This document shows positions 33,905 to 43,326 of a stretch of 57,773 bases of DNA, piece after piece; position 1 is the first letter of the stretch; every line of letters begins with the position of its first letter. The position numbers and the translations under genes are program-made. The DNA is taken from NCBI GenBank assembly GCA_040007095.1, contig JBDTVS010000216.1, forward strand, positions 1-57,773, given 5' to 3'. The stretch comes from JBDTVS01 sp040007095. Its GTDB lineage: Bacteria; Acidobacteriota; Vicinamibacteria; Vicinamibacterales; CAVVIG01. Under the pieces are notes generated by a model, which saw only the letters and a program-made list of their open reading frames with translations, ran no database searches and was not told the origin of the DNA.

Positions 33905-34804
33905 GTGACTACACGAGCCTCGCTCGCTGCGCTGCTGCTCGTCGCGGCTGCGCTTCTTTCGCCGGCCACGTCCCACGCGCAGGCCATCCCGCGCTCGATG
34001 TACGTGAGCGCCCTCGACGACGCGGGCGCTCCGGTGGCGGACCTCGGACCATCGGACTTTCTCGTGCGCGAAGACAAGGCGCCGCGCGAAGTCCTGCGCG
34101 TCGGGACCGCCGACGAACCGATCCAGCTGGCCATCCTTGTCGACAACAGCCAGGCCGCGCGCAACTACATCGCCGACATCCGGAACGGCCTCGAAAGCTT
34201 CGTGACCGAGATGACCAACGGCGCCAAGAACGAATTGTCGATCACCGCCCTCGCCGAGCGGCCGACGGCGCTCTCACCCCCCTCGACGGATCGCGACCAG
34301 ATCATGAAGGGCGTCTTTCGGATCTTCGAGCAGCGCCAGAGCGGCAGCTACCTGCTCGACGCCCTGATCGAGGTCAGCAAGGGGTACGCAAAGCGCGAGG
34401 CCCAGCGACCGGTCATCGTCGTCATCACGACCGAAGGCCCTGAATTCAGCTCGCGGCGTTACGAGGACGTCCTGAAGCCGCTGCACGAGGTCGGCGCCGC
34501 GCTGCACGTCTTGGTCCTCGGCCCGCCATCGAACAGCATCGATGAAGACGCGCGCAACCGCGCCGCCGTGCTCGACCAGGGGCCTGCCACGACCGGCGGC
34601 CGCCGCGAGTCGCTCCTGGCCAGTTCCGCGCTGCCCGGGGCGCTGAAAAAGCTCGCCACCGAGCTGAAGCGGCAGTATCGCGTGACCTACGCGAGGCCGC
34701 AGACGCTCATTCCCCCCGAAAGCGTGACCGTCAGCGCTGCGCGTCCGGGATTCACGGCCCGAGGCACGCTCATTCAGGAAAAGCGGGAGCCGCGCCGTCA
34801 GTGA
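33905..34804 (+). CDS. VWFA-related protein (acidobacterial type)
   Basis: 299 residues from GTG 33905, the first start giving a clean signal peptide (cleavage near SHAQA, residue 27) and matching the promoter. The VWFA-related segment (YVSALDDAGAPVADLGPSDF) leads into a VWA-like fold. The MIDAS motif is incomplete: D80-N-S82-Q-A84. Probably periplasmic, perhaps a scaffold. The stop overlaps the GTG of the next VWFA gene by four bases, so the two are coupled. Confidence 0.82.
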   Translation: MTTRASLAALLLVAAALLSPATSHAQAIPRSMYVSALDDAGAPVADLGPSDFLVREDKAPREVLRVGTADEPIQLAILVDNSQAARNYIADIRNGLESFVTEMTNGAKNELSITALAERPTALSPPSTDRDQIMKGVFRIFEQRQSGSYLLDALIEVSKGYAKREAQRPVIVVITTEGPEFSSRRYEDVLKPLHEVGAALHVLVLGPPSNSIDEDARNRAAVLDQGPATTGGRRESLLASSALPGALKKLATELKRQYRVTYARPQTLIPPESVTVSAARPGFTARGTLIQEKREPRRQ

Positions 34805-35832
34805 CACCGTCCGTGACGCTTCACAGTCGCGCGTACTTTGCCGCGATGCTGCTGGCTGGAGCGGCGTCGTACGGGGTGATCGCCGCCTCGCCGTCACCGG
34901 CCGGTCCGCAGACGGTGGTGTCGAAGCCGGCGGAAACCGGTGCCGCACCAACCACCCAGGCGGGCGTCGCGCCGCCGCAAGGTCCCGCATTCCGGGCCGG
35001 CGTCGACCTCGTGTCGCTCAACGTCACGGTGGCCGACGCGAGCGGGCACTTCTTGACCGACCTGTCGCAGGAGGACTTCAGCGTTTTCGAGGACGGCGCC
35101 AAGCAGGACGTCACTTTTTTCAGCAGGACCAACCTGCCGGTTGCCCTCTCGCTGATGCTCGACACCAGCGCCAGCATGGACACCAAGCTGCCGACGGCCC
35201 AGGAAGCGGCAATCGGTTTCGTGCGCAGGCTGCGGTCGCAGGATCTCGCCGAGATCATCGACTTCGACAGCCGCGTGACCATCGGGGCGCCGTTCAGCAA
35301 CAATGGTCCCGAGCTCGAACAGGCGATTCGGAAGACGTCGGCCGGCGGCTCCACGTCGCTCTACAACGCAATCTACATCGCGCTGAAGGATCTCAAGAAG
35401 ATCGTCGCCAGAAACGTGGAAGAGATTCGCCGCCGCGCGATCGTGGTCCTCTCGGATGGCGAAGACACCTCCAGCCTGTTGCCGTTCGAAGAAGTGCTCG
35501 ACCTGGCCAAGCGTTCGGAAACCGCGATCTACGCGATCGGCCTTCGCAGCGCCGACGCGACCGAAAGCAAGGGCTTCAAAGAGGCCGAGTTCGCCTTGCG
35601 GCAGCTTGCGCAGGAAACTGGCGGGCGGGCCTTCTTCCCCAATCAAGTGCTCGACCTCGCCAAGATCTACGGCGAGATCTCCGACGAACTGTCGAGCCAG
35701 TACACCGTCGGCTACACGTCGCGCAATCCGCGGCGCGACGGCGGTTGGCGTCGCGTCGTGGTCCGAGTCAACGGACGCCAGTTGACGCCGCGAACCAAAC
35801 TCGGGTACTTCGCGCCGACGGCGACACGATAA
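34801..35832 (+). CDS. VWFA-related protein with intact MIDAS (acidobacterial type)
   Basis: 343 residues, GTG start overlapping the preceding stop. Signal anchor at about 10-30, then a Pro/Ala-rich linker. The segment VDLVSLNVTVADASGHFLTD and QEDFSVFEDG introduces a VWA domain with a full MIDAS: D121-T-S123-A-S125, GGSTSLYNAI (Thr) and LSDGEDTSS (Asp). It should bind a divalent metal and a protein partner outside the inner membrane. Its pairing with a degenerate VWFA protein suggests a working pair. Confidence 0.88.
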   Translation: MTPSVTLHSRAYFAAMLLAGAASYGVIAASPSPAGPQTVVSKPAETGAAPTTQAGVAPPQGPAFRAGVDLVSLNVTVADASGHFLTDLSQEDFSVFEDGAKQDVTFFSRTNLPVALSLMLDTSASMDTKLPTAQEAAIGFVRRLRSQDLAEIIDFDSRVTIGAPFSNNGPELEQAIRKTSAGGSTSLYNAIYIALKDLKKIVARNVEEIRRRAIVVLSDGEDTSSLLPFEEVLDLAKRSETAIYAIGLRSADATESKGFKEAEFALRQLAQETGGRAFFPNQVLDLAKIYGEISDELSSQYTVGYTSRNPRRDGGWRRVVVRVNGRQLTPRTKLGYFAPTATR

Positions 35833-35838
35833 ACACCC

Positions 35839-36666
35839 ATGCTGAACCTCGGTCCCCTGGCGCTCTACGGCGCCGCGCTCGTCGCCTACATCTGGCACTT
35901 CGTCAGGCGGAGCGCCTCGGCCGGCCGAGCGGCCACCACCGTGCTCGTCTTCGCGGCGCTGAGCCACACGTTTGTCATCGGCATGCAGACCGTCGAATAT
36001 GGTCACGTGCCGATGGCCGGACCCACTTCGTACATCTCGACCTTCGTGTGGCTGCTGGCCCTCGCCTATCTCTATACCGAGATGACCAGCGACGAACGCG
36101 GCATGGGCATCTTCATCCTTCCGCTGCTGGTGGCGCTGCAGGTAATCCCTGCGTCGGTCCCCGGCGTCGAAAGCCGATCGGCGGTGCTCGAGGGACCGCT
36201 GTTCGGCATCCACGTCTCCTCGCTGCTGTTCGCCTACGCGAGCTTCGCGCTGGCGTGCGTGATCGGGATTACCTACGTGCTGCTGTTCAAAGAGATCAAG
36301 GCGAAACACCTCGGGGTTTTCTACGCCAGGCTGCCGTCGCTGCAGGTTCTCGATCGGATGAATCAGCGTGCCATAGCGATTGGCTGGGTGTTTCTCACCA
36401 TCGGCATGGTCGTCGGCGTGGTGTGGGCGGCACAGGCGCGCGCCTACGATCCGGCCACCCCCCAGTTCCAGGCGATGTCGTTGGAGGATCCCAAGATCTT
36501 CGTGGCGCTCGTCTGCTGGGCGGTCTACTCGTTCGAGGTGTTCGCGGCGCGGCGGATCGGTTGGGGCGGGCGGCGCGCGGCGTACCTGTCGGCGGTCGGC
36601 TTCGCGATCGTCCTGCTCAATTTCGTCCCGATCAGCTACTTCGTGACGAACAGCCACAAATTCTGA
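35839..36666 (+). CDS. Cytochrome c assembly / HemX-like membrane protein (CcsA family)
   Basis: 275 residues with about eight TM helices. CcsA/CcmF-like features: LSHTFVIGMQTVEYGHVPM, PTSYISTFVWLLALAYL and FGIHVSSLLFAYASFALACV, with conserved His residues that handle heme. Placed directly before hemA it matches the HemX position known in Bacillus, where HemX modulates HemA level. It could act in cytochrome c biogenesis, heme regulation or both. Confidence 0.8.
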   Translation: MLNLGPLALYGAALVAYIWHFVRRSASAGRAATTVLVFAALSHTFVIGMQTVEYGHVPMAGPTSYISTFVWLLALAYLYTEMTSDERGMGIFILPLLVALQVIPASVPGVESRSAVLEGPLFGIHVSSLLFAYASFALACVIGITYVLLFKEIKAKHLGVFYARLPSLQVLDRMNQRAIAIGWVFLTIGMVVGVVWAAQARAYDPATPQFQAMSLEDPKIFVALVCWAVYSFEVFAARRIGWGGRRAAYLSAVGFAIVLLNFVPISYFVTNSHKF

Positions 36667-36690
36667 CGGCCGCACTGCTCATTTTCTGAC

Positions 36691-38043
36691 ATGCACCTGC
36701 TGCTCGTTGGCATCAGTCACAAGACCGCGCCGGTCGAGTTGCGCGAGCGGGTGGACTTCCAGGTGCACGGGCTCGCCCGCACGCTGGCGGCGCTCGCCGC
36801 CCGCGGGTCGACGCGCGAGGCGGTCGTGCTCTCGACGTGCAATCGCGCCGAGCTTTACGTCGCGTGCGACGATGTGGCGGCGACACGCGCGGATCTGGTG
36901 AGCTTCGTCGGCGAGTTCAACGGCATCGATCGTCCGACGGTCGCGCCGCACGTCTACGACATCGTCGACCTCGACGCCGCCCGACATCTCTTCCGGGTCG
37001 CCGCCGGGCTCGATTCACTGGTCGTCGGGGAGCCGCAGATTCTCGGCCAGGTCAAACAGGCGCACACCGCCGCCCACGACGTGCAGGTGGTCGGACCGGT
37101 CCTCAATCGGCTCTTCCACTCGTCGTTTGCGGTCGGCAAGCGCGTGCGGACCGAGACCAGCCTCGGCGCGGGCGCCGTCTCGATCGGGTTCGCGGCGGCG
37201 TCGCTGGCACGCAAGATTTTCGGCGATCTCCGCGGCCGCACCGTTGTCGTCATCGGCGCCGGCGAGATGGGCAAGCTGACGGCCCGGCACATGAAGTCGC
37301 AGGGGGTGCACCAGATCATCATCGTCAGCCGCACCATGGCCCACGCCGCCCGCACCGCCGAGGCGATCGGCGGCGCGACCGCCGCGCCCTGGGACGAGAT
37401 GGACGCCGCGCTCTCCGGCGGCGACATCGTCATCACGGCGACCGGCGCGGCTGCGCCAATCCTGACCAAAGCGCGCGTCGAAGCGATCATGCGGTCGCGG
37501 CGCAACCGCCCGCTGTTCATCATCGACATCGCGCTGCCGCGCGACGTCGAGCCGGCCGCCGGCGAAATCGAACAGGTCTTCCTCTACAACATCGACGACC
37601 TGCAGGCGACAGTCCGCGAAAATCTGGCGCGCCGTGGCAGCGAGGTTGCACGCGCCGAGGCGATTGTCACGGAAGAGCTCGACAGGTTCGGCGCGTGGCT
37701 CAGGTCGCGCGGCGCGGTCCCGACCATCGTTGCGCTGCGGCAGCACTGCGAGAACATCCGGCGCGCCGAGCTCGAACGCCTGGACTACAAGCTCGCCAGC
37801 CTCCCGCAGGCGGACGAGGCGCGCGCGCGAGTGGACGAAATCACCCGTCTGATCATGGAAAAGCTCCTGCTCGCACCGACCGAGCAGCTCAAATCGCTCG
37901 GCGACGCGGAGACCGTCGGCGCATACAGCGAAGCGCTCACCCGCCTTTTCCGTCTTGGCGATGATGACGAACAGGAGCGCGGTGAAGGGGGCGACCGGCG
38001 GATCGCGCCGTTCACCCGTTCGAAGCACCGCGGGTCGCGCTGA
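36691..38043 (+). CDS. hemA: Glutamyl-tRNA reductase
   Basis: 450 residues. MHLLLVGISHKTAPVELRER opens the catalytic domain. C50 in LSTCNRAELY is the nucleophile that takes glutamate from Glu-tRNA. DSLVVGEPQILGQVK and an NADPH-binding domain (VVIGAGEMGKLTARHM) follow, with a C-terminal dimerisation helix. It makes glutamate-1-semialdehyde, the first committed step of the C5 heme route. The stop overlaps the hemC ATG (TGATG). Confidence 0.96.
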   Translation: MHLLLVGISHKTAPVELRERVDFQVHGLARTLAALAARGSTREAVVLSTCNRAELYVACDDVAATRADLVSFVGEFNGIDRPTVAPHVYDIVDLDAARHLFRVAAGLDSLVVGEPQILGQVKQAHTAAHDVQVVGPVLNRLFHSSFAVGKRVRTETSLGAGAVSIGFAAASLARKIFGDLRGRTVVVIGAGEMGKLTARHMKSQGVHQIIIVSRTMAHAARTAEAIGGATAAPWDEMDAALSGGDIVITATGAAAPILTKARVEAIMRSRRNRPLFIIDIALPRDVEPAAGEIEQVFLYNIDDLQATVRENLARRGSEVARAEAIVTEELDRFGAWLRSRGAVPTIVALRQHCENIRRAELERLDYKLASLPQADEARARVDEITRLIMEKLLLAPTEQLKSLGDAETVGAYSEALTRLFRLGDDDEQERGEGGDRRIAPFTRSKHRGSR

Positions 38044-39020
38044 TGCTGCGGATCGGCACACGAGGCAGCCAGCTCGCCCTATGGCAGGCGAATACGGTCG
38101 CTGCCCATATCGCCGCCGTCGGCGGCCCCCCCTGCTCGATCGTCACCATCAAGACCTCCGGCGATCGCCTCCAGGAGGCGCCCCTCTCCGAGATCGGCGG
38201 CAAGCGGTTGTTCGTCAAGGAAATCGAGGACGCCCTGCTCGGGGGCGACATCGACCTCGCCGTTCACAGCAGCAAGGACATGTCGGTCGTGCTGCCCGAA
38301 GGCTTGCAGATCGCCGCGGTGCTGCCGCGCGAAGACCCGTTGGATGCGATCGTGTTCCCGCTCACGGCCGTGGCCGCCTTGCCCTCGGTGGACCATCTCG
38401 TGGCCGAGCTCGGCCACTCACCCGTGGTCGGTACAGGGAGCGTGCGCCGGATCGCGCAGCTCAGGCGGCTCATTCCCGGCGCCCATTTCACGCCAATCCG
38501 CGGCAATCTCGACACGCGTCTACGCAAGCTGGACCGACGCGAATACGATGTCCTGGTTCTGGCGGCCGCCGGCCTTTTGCGGCTCGGGTTGGCGGCGCGC
38601 ATCTCGATGAGGCTGCCGGCGACGGCGTGTCTTCCCGCACCGGGACAGGGGACCGTCGCGATTGAAATCCGCGAGGGCGACGAAGAAGTGCGCCTGCTGC
38701 TGGCACGTATCGACGACCCGCAGACCGCCGCGACACTGAGCGCCGAGCGAGCACTGATCGCCGCGCTGGGAGGCGGCTGTCAGACGCCGATTGGCGCGCT
38801 GGCTACACCCATCGACGGCCACGAGCTCGAGCTCATCGCCGTCGTCGTATCGCCCGACGGCAGCCGCGCCGTACGGGGCGAGGCGCGCGGACCAGCGGAC
38901 CAGGCGGCCGAGCTGGGTCAACGGGTTGCGGCCCAGCTCGTCGACCAGGGCGCCGACCTGATCCTCGCGGAGGTTCGTGCTCACCAGAGCGGTGAGGAGC
39001 CGATCGGCGGGAGTAGTTAG
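38043..39020 (+). CDS. hemC: Hydroxymethylbilane synthase (porphobilinogen deaminase)
   Basis: 325 residues. IGTRGSQLALWQA start, D79 in VHSSKD (catalytic Asp), VVGTGSVRR, and C246 in GGGCQTPIGA, which carries the dipyrromethane cofactor. It polymerises four porphobilinogens into hydroxymethylbilane, the substrate of HemD encoded downstream. Confidence 0.96.
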   Translation: MLRIGTRGSQLALWQANTVAAHIAAVGGPPCSIVTIKTSGDRLQEAPLSEIGGKRLFVKEIEDALLGGDIDLAVHSSKDMSVVLPEGLQIAAVLPREDPLDAIVFPLTAVAALPSVDHLVAELGHSPVVGTGSVRRIAQLRRLIPGAHFTPIRGNLDTRLRKLDRREYDVLVLAAAGLLRLGLAARISMRLPATACLPAPGQGTVAIEIREGDEEVRLLLARIDDPQTAATLSAERALIAALGGGCQTPIGALATPIDGHELELIAVVVSPDGSRAVRGEARGPADQAAELGQRVAAQLVDQGADLILAEVRAHQSGEEPIGGSS

Positions 39021-39143
39021 CGAGTTTCGTGGTACGTGGTGTCCGCCTTCAGCGGCCCGTCGCGGTCCGTTCGGGCTTTCGCCACCTGTTAGACTATCCA
39101 CGCACGAACGGCCGACGATCAACGACAACCTCATGCAACCAAG

Positions 39144-40700
39144 ATGCGAAGCATCGTTTACCTGATCGGCGCGGGTCCCGGCGATCCAGGGCTGATCACG
39201 GTTCGCGGTCTGCGATATCTCGAGTCGGCCGACGTCGTGTTGTACGACCATCTGGTTCACGCCCGGCTGCTGCGCCACGCCAAGCCCGGCGCCGAAATGA
39301 TCGACGTCGGCAATGCGGCCCCCCAACCGCTCGAACAGGAAGCGATCTGTTATCTCCTGGCGGAAAAGGCTCGCGAGGGGCGAACAGTCGCGCGGCTCAA
39401 ATGGGGCGACCCGTTTTTCTTCGACAGCGGTGGCGCTGAAGCCCTGTTCCTGCGCGATCAGGGCCTGCGGTTCGAAGTCGTCCCCGGCATCCCGGCCGGT
39501 GTGGCCGCGCCGTGCTACGCGGGCCTGCCGATCACGTATCCCGGCGGCCCCGACACCCTGTCCTTCGTCCGCGGTCACGAGGACGACGGCAAGATGGAGG
39601 CGTCGGTCGATTGGACCAGCCTCGCCCGCCTCGGGGGCACGATCGTCTGCTATGCGGGGCCGGAGCGGCTCCCGGAAATCGTCCACGCCCTGCTGTCGCA
39701 CGGGCGGCCCGCCGACGATCCGGCGGCGTTGGTGTATGCCGGCACCCTGCCGACACAGGAAACACAAACAGGTACGCTGGAAGAAATCGGACGGAGGACG
39801 AAGCAGTCCGACGACCGTCGTCCGGCAGTGCTCGTCGTCGGCCGCGTGGTGGCCCTGCGCGAAAACCTGCGGTGGTTCGACACCAGGCCGCTCTTCGGCA
39901 AGCGGGTCCTGGTCACGCGGCCGCGCGATGAGGCGGCCGAGCTCGTCGAACAACTCGAGGCGATGGGTGCCGAAGCGGTCGAAGCGCCCATGATCCGAAT
40001 CCTGCCGCCGGAGGACTACGGTCCGTTGGACGCCGCCTGCCGCACCATTGCGACATTCGACGCCATCGTATTCGCCAGTTCACGGGCGGTGGATGCGTTC
40101 ATCCCGCGTCTGCTCGACGGCCCGCTCGACCTTCGGGAACTGAAGGGCGTGAAGCTGTGCGCCGTCGGGTCGGCCACGGCCGAACGACTCTTGCGTTACG
40201 GTCTCAAGGTGGACGTGACACCGTCCGAGTTCCGCGCGGAGTCGCTCGTGCGCGCCGTCTCGGACGCGGGCGATGTGCGCGGCCGGCGATTTCTCCTGCC
40301 GCGCGCCGATATCGGCCGGGAGATCATCGCCGATGAATTGCGGCGCCTCGGCGGGGAAGTCAGCGAGGTCATAGCATATCGAACCGTCGCCGCCGAACCC
40401 GAGCGCGAGGGCGAACCCGATATTTTCAAGATGCTGCTCGAGCGGCGTCTCGACGTCGTGACGTTCACGAGCGCGTCCGCGGTCCGCAACTTCGTGAACC
40501 TGCTCGGCGCCGATCCGGCCGCCGACCTGCTGAGCACGACCCTGGTCGCGTCGATCGGTCCGGTCACGGCCGAAGCGGCCGGCCGGCACGGGATCCAGAC
40601 GACGATCATGCCGGCGCAATATACGGTGCCGGCGTTGGTCGAGGCGATTGCGAAGCACTTCGAGGAGCAAGCGGCTGCCGAGCGGCGCAACGCGAACTGA
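39144..40700 (+). CDS. cobA-hemD: Fused uroporphyrinogen-III C-methyltransferase / uroporphyrinogen-III synthase
   Basis: 518 residues in two enzymes. Residues 1-245 are the SAM-dependent methyltransferase CobA/SUMT: VYLIGAGPGDPGLITVRG, KWGDPFFFDSGG and VVPGIPAGVAAPCYAGLPIT. Residues about 255-510 are HemD: FGKRVLVTRPRDEAAELVEQ, FASSRAVDAF and VVTFTSASAVRNF. The fusion makes uroporphyrinogen III and can then divert it to precorrin-2 for siroheme or cobalamin. Such fusions occur in several phyla. ATG 39144 follows a 120-base spacer. Confidence 0.93.
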   Translation: MRSIVYLIGAGPGDPGLITVRGLRYLESADVVLYDHLVHARLLRHAKPGAEMIDVGNAAPQPLEQEAICYLLAEKAREGRTVARLKWGDPFFFDSGGAEALFLRDQGLRFEVVPGIPAGVAAPCYAGLPITYPGGPDTLSFVRGHEDDGKMEASVDWTSLARLGGTIVCYAGPERLPEIVHALLSHGRPADDPAALVYAGTLPTQETQTGTLEEIGRRTKQSDDRRPAVLVVGRVVALRENLRWFDTRPLFGKRVLVTRPRDEAAELVEQLEAMGAEAVEAPMIRILPPEDYGPLDAACRTIATFDAIVFASSRAVDAFIPRLLDGPLDLRELKGVKLCAVGSATAERLLRYGLKVDVTPSEFRAESLVRAVSDAGDVRGRRFLLPRADIGREIIADELRRLGGEVSEVIAYRTVAAEPEREGEPDIFKMLLERRLDVVTFTSASAVRNFVNLLGADPAADLLSTTLVASIGPVTAEAAGRHGIQTTIMPAQYTVPALVEAIAKHFEEQAAAERRNAN

Positions 40701-40808
40701 GAGCCGACGATTTTCCTGTATTCCCGGAGGTGGCTTCGGTGAGCTGCGAGGTAATTGTCGGTGCAAGCGTCTCGTTCGGCTGAAGAGCGCGTGAAGAAGT
40801 ACGGCATT

Positions 40809-40864
40809 CAACGCGGAGACCGCAGAGAAGAACTTTAGGAAGCTCGGCGAGCTCTGCGTTAACG
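40809..40864. repeat. Dispersed CGCAGAG-type repeat, copy 2
   Basis: CAACGCGGAGACCGCAGAGA at 40809 and, in reverse orientation, GCTCTGCGTTAACG ending at 40864. Same family as the element near 26878. It lies in the 260-base spacer between cobA-hemD and hemB, which otherwise shows nothing recognisable. Confidence 0.45.
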
Positions 40865-40961
40865 TTTTGAGCGCCTGCACCCACGTTTTCCTGCGACGGG
40901 GTGGCCCCGACCATGACGACTCGGTGGTGAAGCGAGCGCCAACGAATTCAGGAGACCGATG

Positions 40962-41957
40962 ATGCCAGTGCAGATCCGGACTACCGCGCTGACGCTCACC
41001 AAGCGTCTGCGCCGCCTGCGCACGTCGCCCGCCATGCGGGCGCTGGTGCAGGAAACCCGCTTGTCGCCGGACATGCTGATGATGCCACTCTTCATCTGCG
41101 AGGGCGAGGGCGTACGGCGGGAAGTGGCGTCGATGCCCGGCGTGTTCAATTTGTCGGTCGATGAAGCGGTCCTCGAAGTGACCGCCGCAAAGGCCGAGGG
41201 TGTTCGCGGCGTGCTGCTCTTCGGCCTGCCCGAGAAGAAGGACGACATCGGGTCGGCGGCCTACGATCCGGAGGCGCCGGTGCAGAGCGCGATCCGCGCC
41301 ATCAAGCGCGAAGTCTCCGGCGTGCTGGTGGCGACCGACGTGTGCCTGTGCGAGTACACCGACCACGGCCACTGCGGCATCGTGGTGGACGGCGAGATCG
41401 TGAACGATGCCAGCGTCGAGCAGCTCGTGAGGGCGGCCGTATCGCACGCGGTGGCCGGTGCGGACATCATCGCGCCGTCGGACATGATGGACGGTCGCGT
41501 CGGCGCGATCCGGCGTGCGCTCGACGAGCGCGGCTTCGAACACGCCGCGATCATGGCGTATTCGGCGAAGTACTGCTCGGCGTTTTATGGGCCGTTCCGG
41601 GATGCCGCGGCGTCGGCGCCGCAGTTCGGCGATCGCAAGACGCACCAGATGGATCCGGCCAACGTCCGCGAGGCGCTGCGCGAGGTCGAGCAGGACATCG
41701 AGGAAGGCGCCGACATCGTGATGGTGAAGCCGGCGGTCCCCTACCTCGACGTCATCACCCGCGTAAAGGACACGTTTGGCTACCCGACTGCCGCCTACCA
41801 CGTGAGCGGCGAGTATGCGATGTTGAAGGCCGCCGGTCGCAACGGCTGGATCGACGAGCCGCGGGCGATGCTGGAAACGCTGACTGGCATCCGACGCGCG
41901 GGCGCGGACATCATCATCACCTACTACGCCCGCGAGGCGGCGCGGGTCCTCGCCTGA
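40962..41957 (+). CDS. hemB: Porphobilinogen synthase (delta-aminolevulinate dehydratase)
   Basis: 331 residues. ATG 40962 is preferred over 40959 because AGGAG then sits seven bases upstream. Zn-type enzyme: C128, C130 and C138 in TDVCLCEYTDHGHCG are the zinc ligands. The two catalytic lysines are K202 (AYSAKYCSAF) and K255 (MVKPAVPYLD). It condenses two 5-aminolevulinate molecules. The stop overlaps the hemL ATG (TGATG). Confidence 0.96.
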   Translation: MPVQIRTTALTLTKRLRRLRTSPAMRALVQETRLSPDMLMMPLFICEGEGVRREVASMPGVFNLSVDEAVLEVTAAKAEGVRGVLLFGLPEKKDDIGSAAYDPEAPVQSAIRAIKREVSGVLVATDVCLCEYTDHGHCGIVVDGEIVNDASVEQLVRAAVSHAVAGADIIAPSDMMDGRVGAIRRALDERGFEHAAIMAYSAKYCSAFYGPFRDAAASAPQFGDRKTHQMDPANVREALREVEQDIEEGADIVMVKPAVPYLDVITRVKDTFGYPTAAYHVSGEYAMLKAAGRNGWIDEPRAMLETLTGIRRAGADIIITYYAREAARVLA

Positions 41958-43246
41958 TGCGCACGCGACGATCGCGACAGCTCTTCGCGCGTGCGCAGCG
42001 TATCCTGCCGGGCGGCGTCGACAGCCCGGTACGAGCCTTCAAGGCGGTCGGCGCGTCGCCGCTGTTCATCGCGCGTGCGCGCGGGGCCCGGCTCGTGGAC
42101 GTCGACGGCAACACCTTCATCGACTACGTGATGTCGTGGGGGCCCCTCATCCATGGCCACGCTCCGCGCGGCCTGGTCGCTGCCCTGAAGTCGGCGGTCG
42201 GCAACGGCACGAGCTACGGCGCGCCGAGTCCCCTGGAGGTCGAGCTCGGTGAACGCGTCAGGCGGCTGATGCCCTCGCTCGAGCGGGTGCGGTTCGTGAA
42301 CTCCGGAACTGAAGCGGCGATGAGCGCGATTCGAGTCGCGCGAGCCGCGACCGGACGTGAGCGGTTGATCAAATTCGAAGGTTGCTACCACGGACACGCC
42401 GATCCGTTCCTGGTGAAGGCGGGATCAGGCGCCCTGACACTCGGCGTGCCTACCAGCCCGGGCGTGACGCGCGCCGCGGTCGCCGACACGCTCGTCGCGA
42501 CCTACAACGACCTCGAATCGGTGCAGCGGCTGTTCGATGCGAATCGCGGACAGATTGCCGCACTGATCGTGGAGCCGATCGCCGGGAACATGGGCCTCGT
42601 GCCGCCCGCCGACGGCTTCCTGCGCGGCCTGCGAGATGCCTGCACCGCCAACGGGGCATTGCTGATCTTCGACGAAGTGATTTCGGGTTTCCGCGCCGCG
42701 ACCGGGGGCGCGCAGGCGGTGTACGGCATCCGGCCGGATCTGACCTGCCTGGGCAAAATCATCGGCGGAGGCTTGCCTGTCGGTGCGTACGGCGGCCGCG
42801 CCGACCTGATGGAGATGGTGGCGCCCGCTGGTCCCGTCTATCAGGCGGGTACATTGTCGGGTAACCCCCTGGCGATGGCGGCGGGGCTCTGGAGCCTTGG
42901 CGGCCTGACGACGGCGCTGTACAACCGCCTGCGGATGCTCGGCGGGCGGCTGGCCGCCGGACTGGCGCAAGGGGCGCGTGATGCCGACCTGCCGCTGCAG
43001 GTCAATGCCGTGGGATCGCTCTTGACGCCGTTCTTCACCGACCGACCGGTTCGCGACTTCCAGTCGGCGACCAGCGCGAACACGGCGCGATACGCGGCGT
43101 TCTTTCGCGAAATGCTCGCGCGAGGCGTCTATTGCCCGCCGTCACAATTCGAAGCGTGGTTCCTCTCGGCCGCGCATACCGCGAAGGACGTCGATCGGAC
43201 CGTCGAAGCCGCCGCACACGCGCTACGAGCCGCCGCGCGTATTTAG
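41957..43246 (+). CDS. hemL: Glutamate-1-semialdehyde 2,1-aminomutase
   Basis: 429 residues. PLP fold type I aminomutase: FVNSGTEAAMSAIRVAR, CYHGHAD, IFDEVISGFR and the PLP lysine K267 in CLGKIIGGGLPVGAYGG. It converts glutamate-1-semialdehyde to 5-aminolevulinate. With hemA it completes the C5 pathway; together with hemB, hemC and hemD the operon reaches uroporphyrinogen III. Confidence 0.96.
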   Translation: MRTRRSRQLFARAQRILPGGVDSPVRAFKAVGASPLFIARARGARLVDVDGNTFIDYVMSWGPLIHGHAPRGLVAALKSAVGNGTSYGAPSPLEVELGERVRRLMPSLERVRFVNSGTEAAMSAIRVARAATGRERLIKFEGCYHGHADPFLVKAGSGALTLGVPTSPGVTRAAVADTLVATYNDLESVQRLFDANRGQIAALIVEPIAGNMGLVPPADGFLRGLRDACTANGALLIFDEVISGFRAATGGAQAVYGIRPDLTCLGKIIGGGLPVGAYGGRADLMEMVAPAGPVYQAGTLSGNPLAMAAGLWSLGGLTTALYNRLRMLGGRLAAGLAQGARDADLPLQVNAVGSLLTPFFTDRPVRDFQSATSANTARYAAFFREMLARGVYCPPSQFEAWFLSAAHTAKDVDRTVEAAAHALRAAARI

Positions 43247-43258
43247 AGCGCAGGAAAC

Positions 43259-43290
43259 CCTTTGTGGCCTTCGTGCCCTTTGTGGTTCAC
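43259..43290. repeat. Dispersed CCACGAAG-type repeat, copy 1
   Basis: CCTTTGTGGCCTTCGTGCCC followed by TTTGTGGTTCAC. Its reverse complement matches the element at 48841-48864 with few changes. It fills most of the 80-base gap where hemL and the lipoprotein gene converge. Confidence 0.6.
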
Positions 43291-43326
43291 CGAAATCCCC
43301 GACAGCATTCTCTGGACTGCGTGGTT

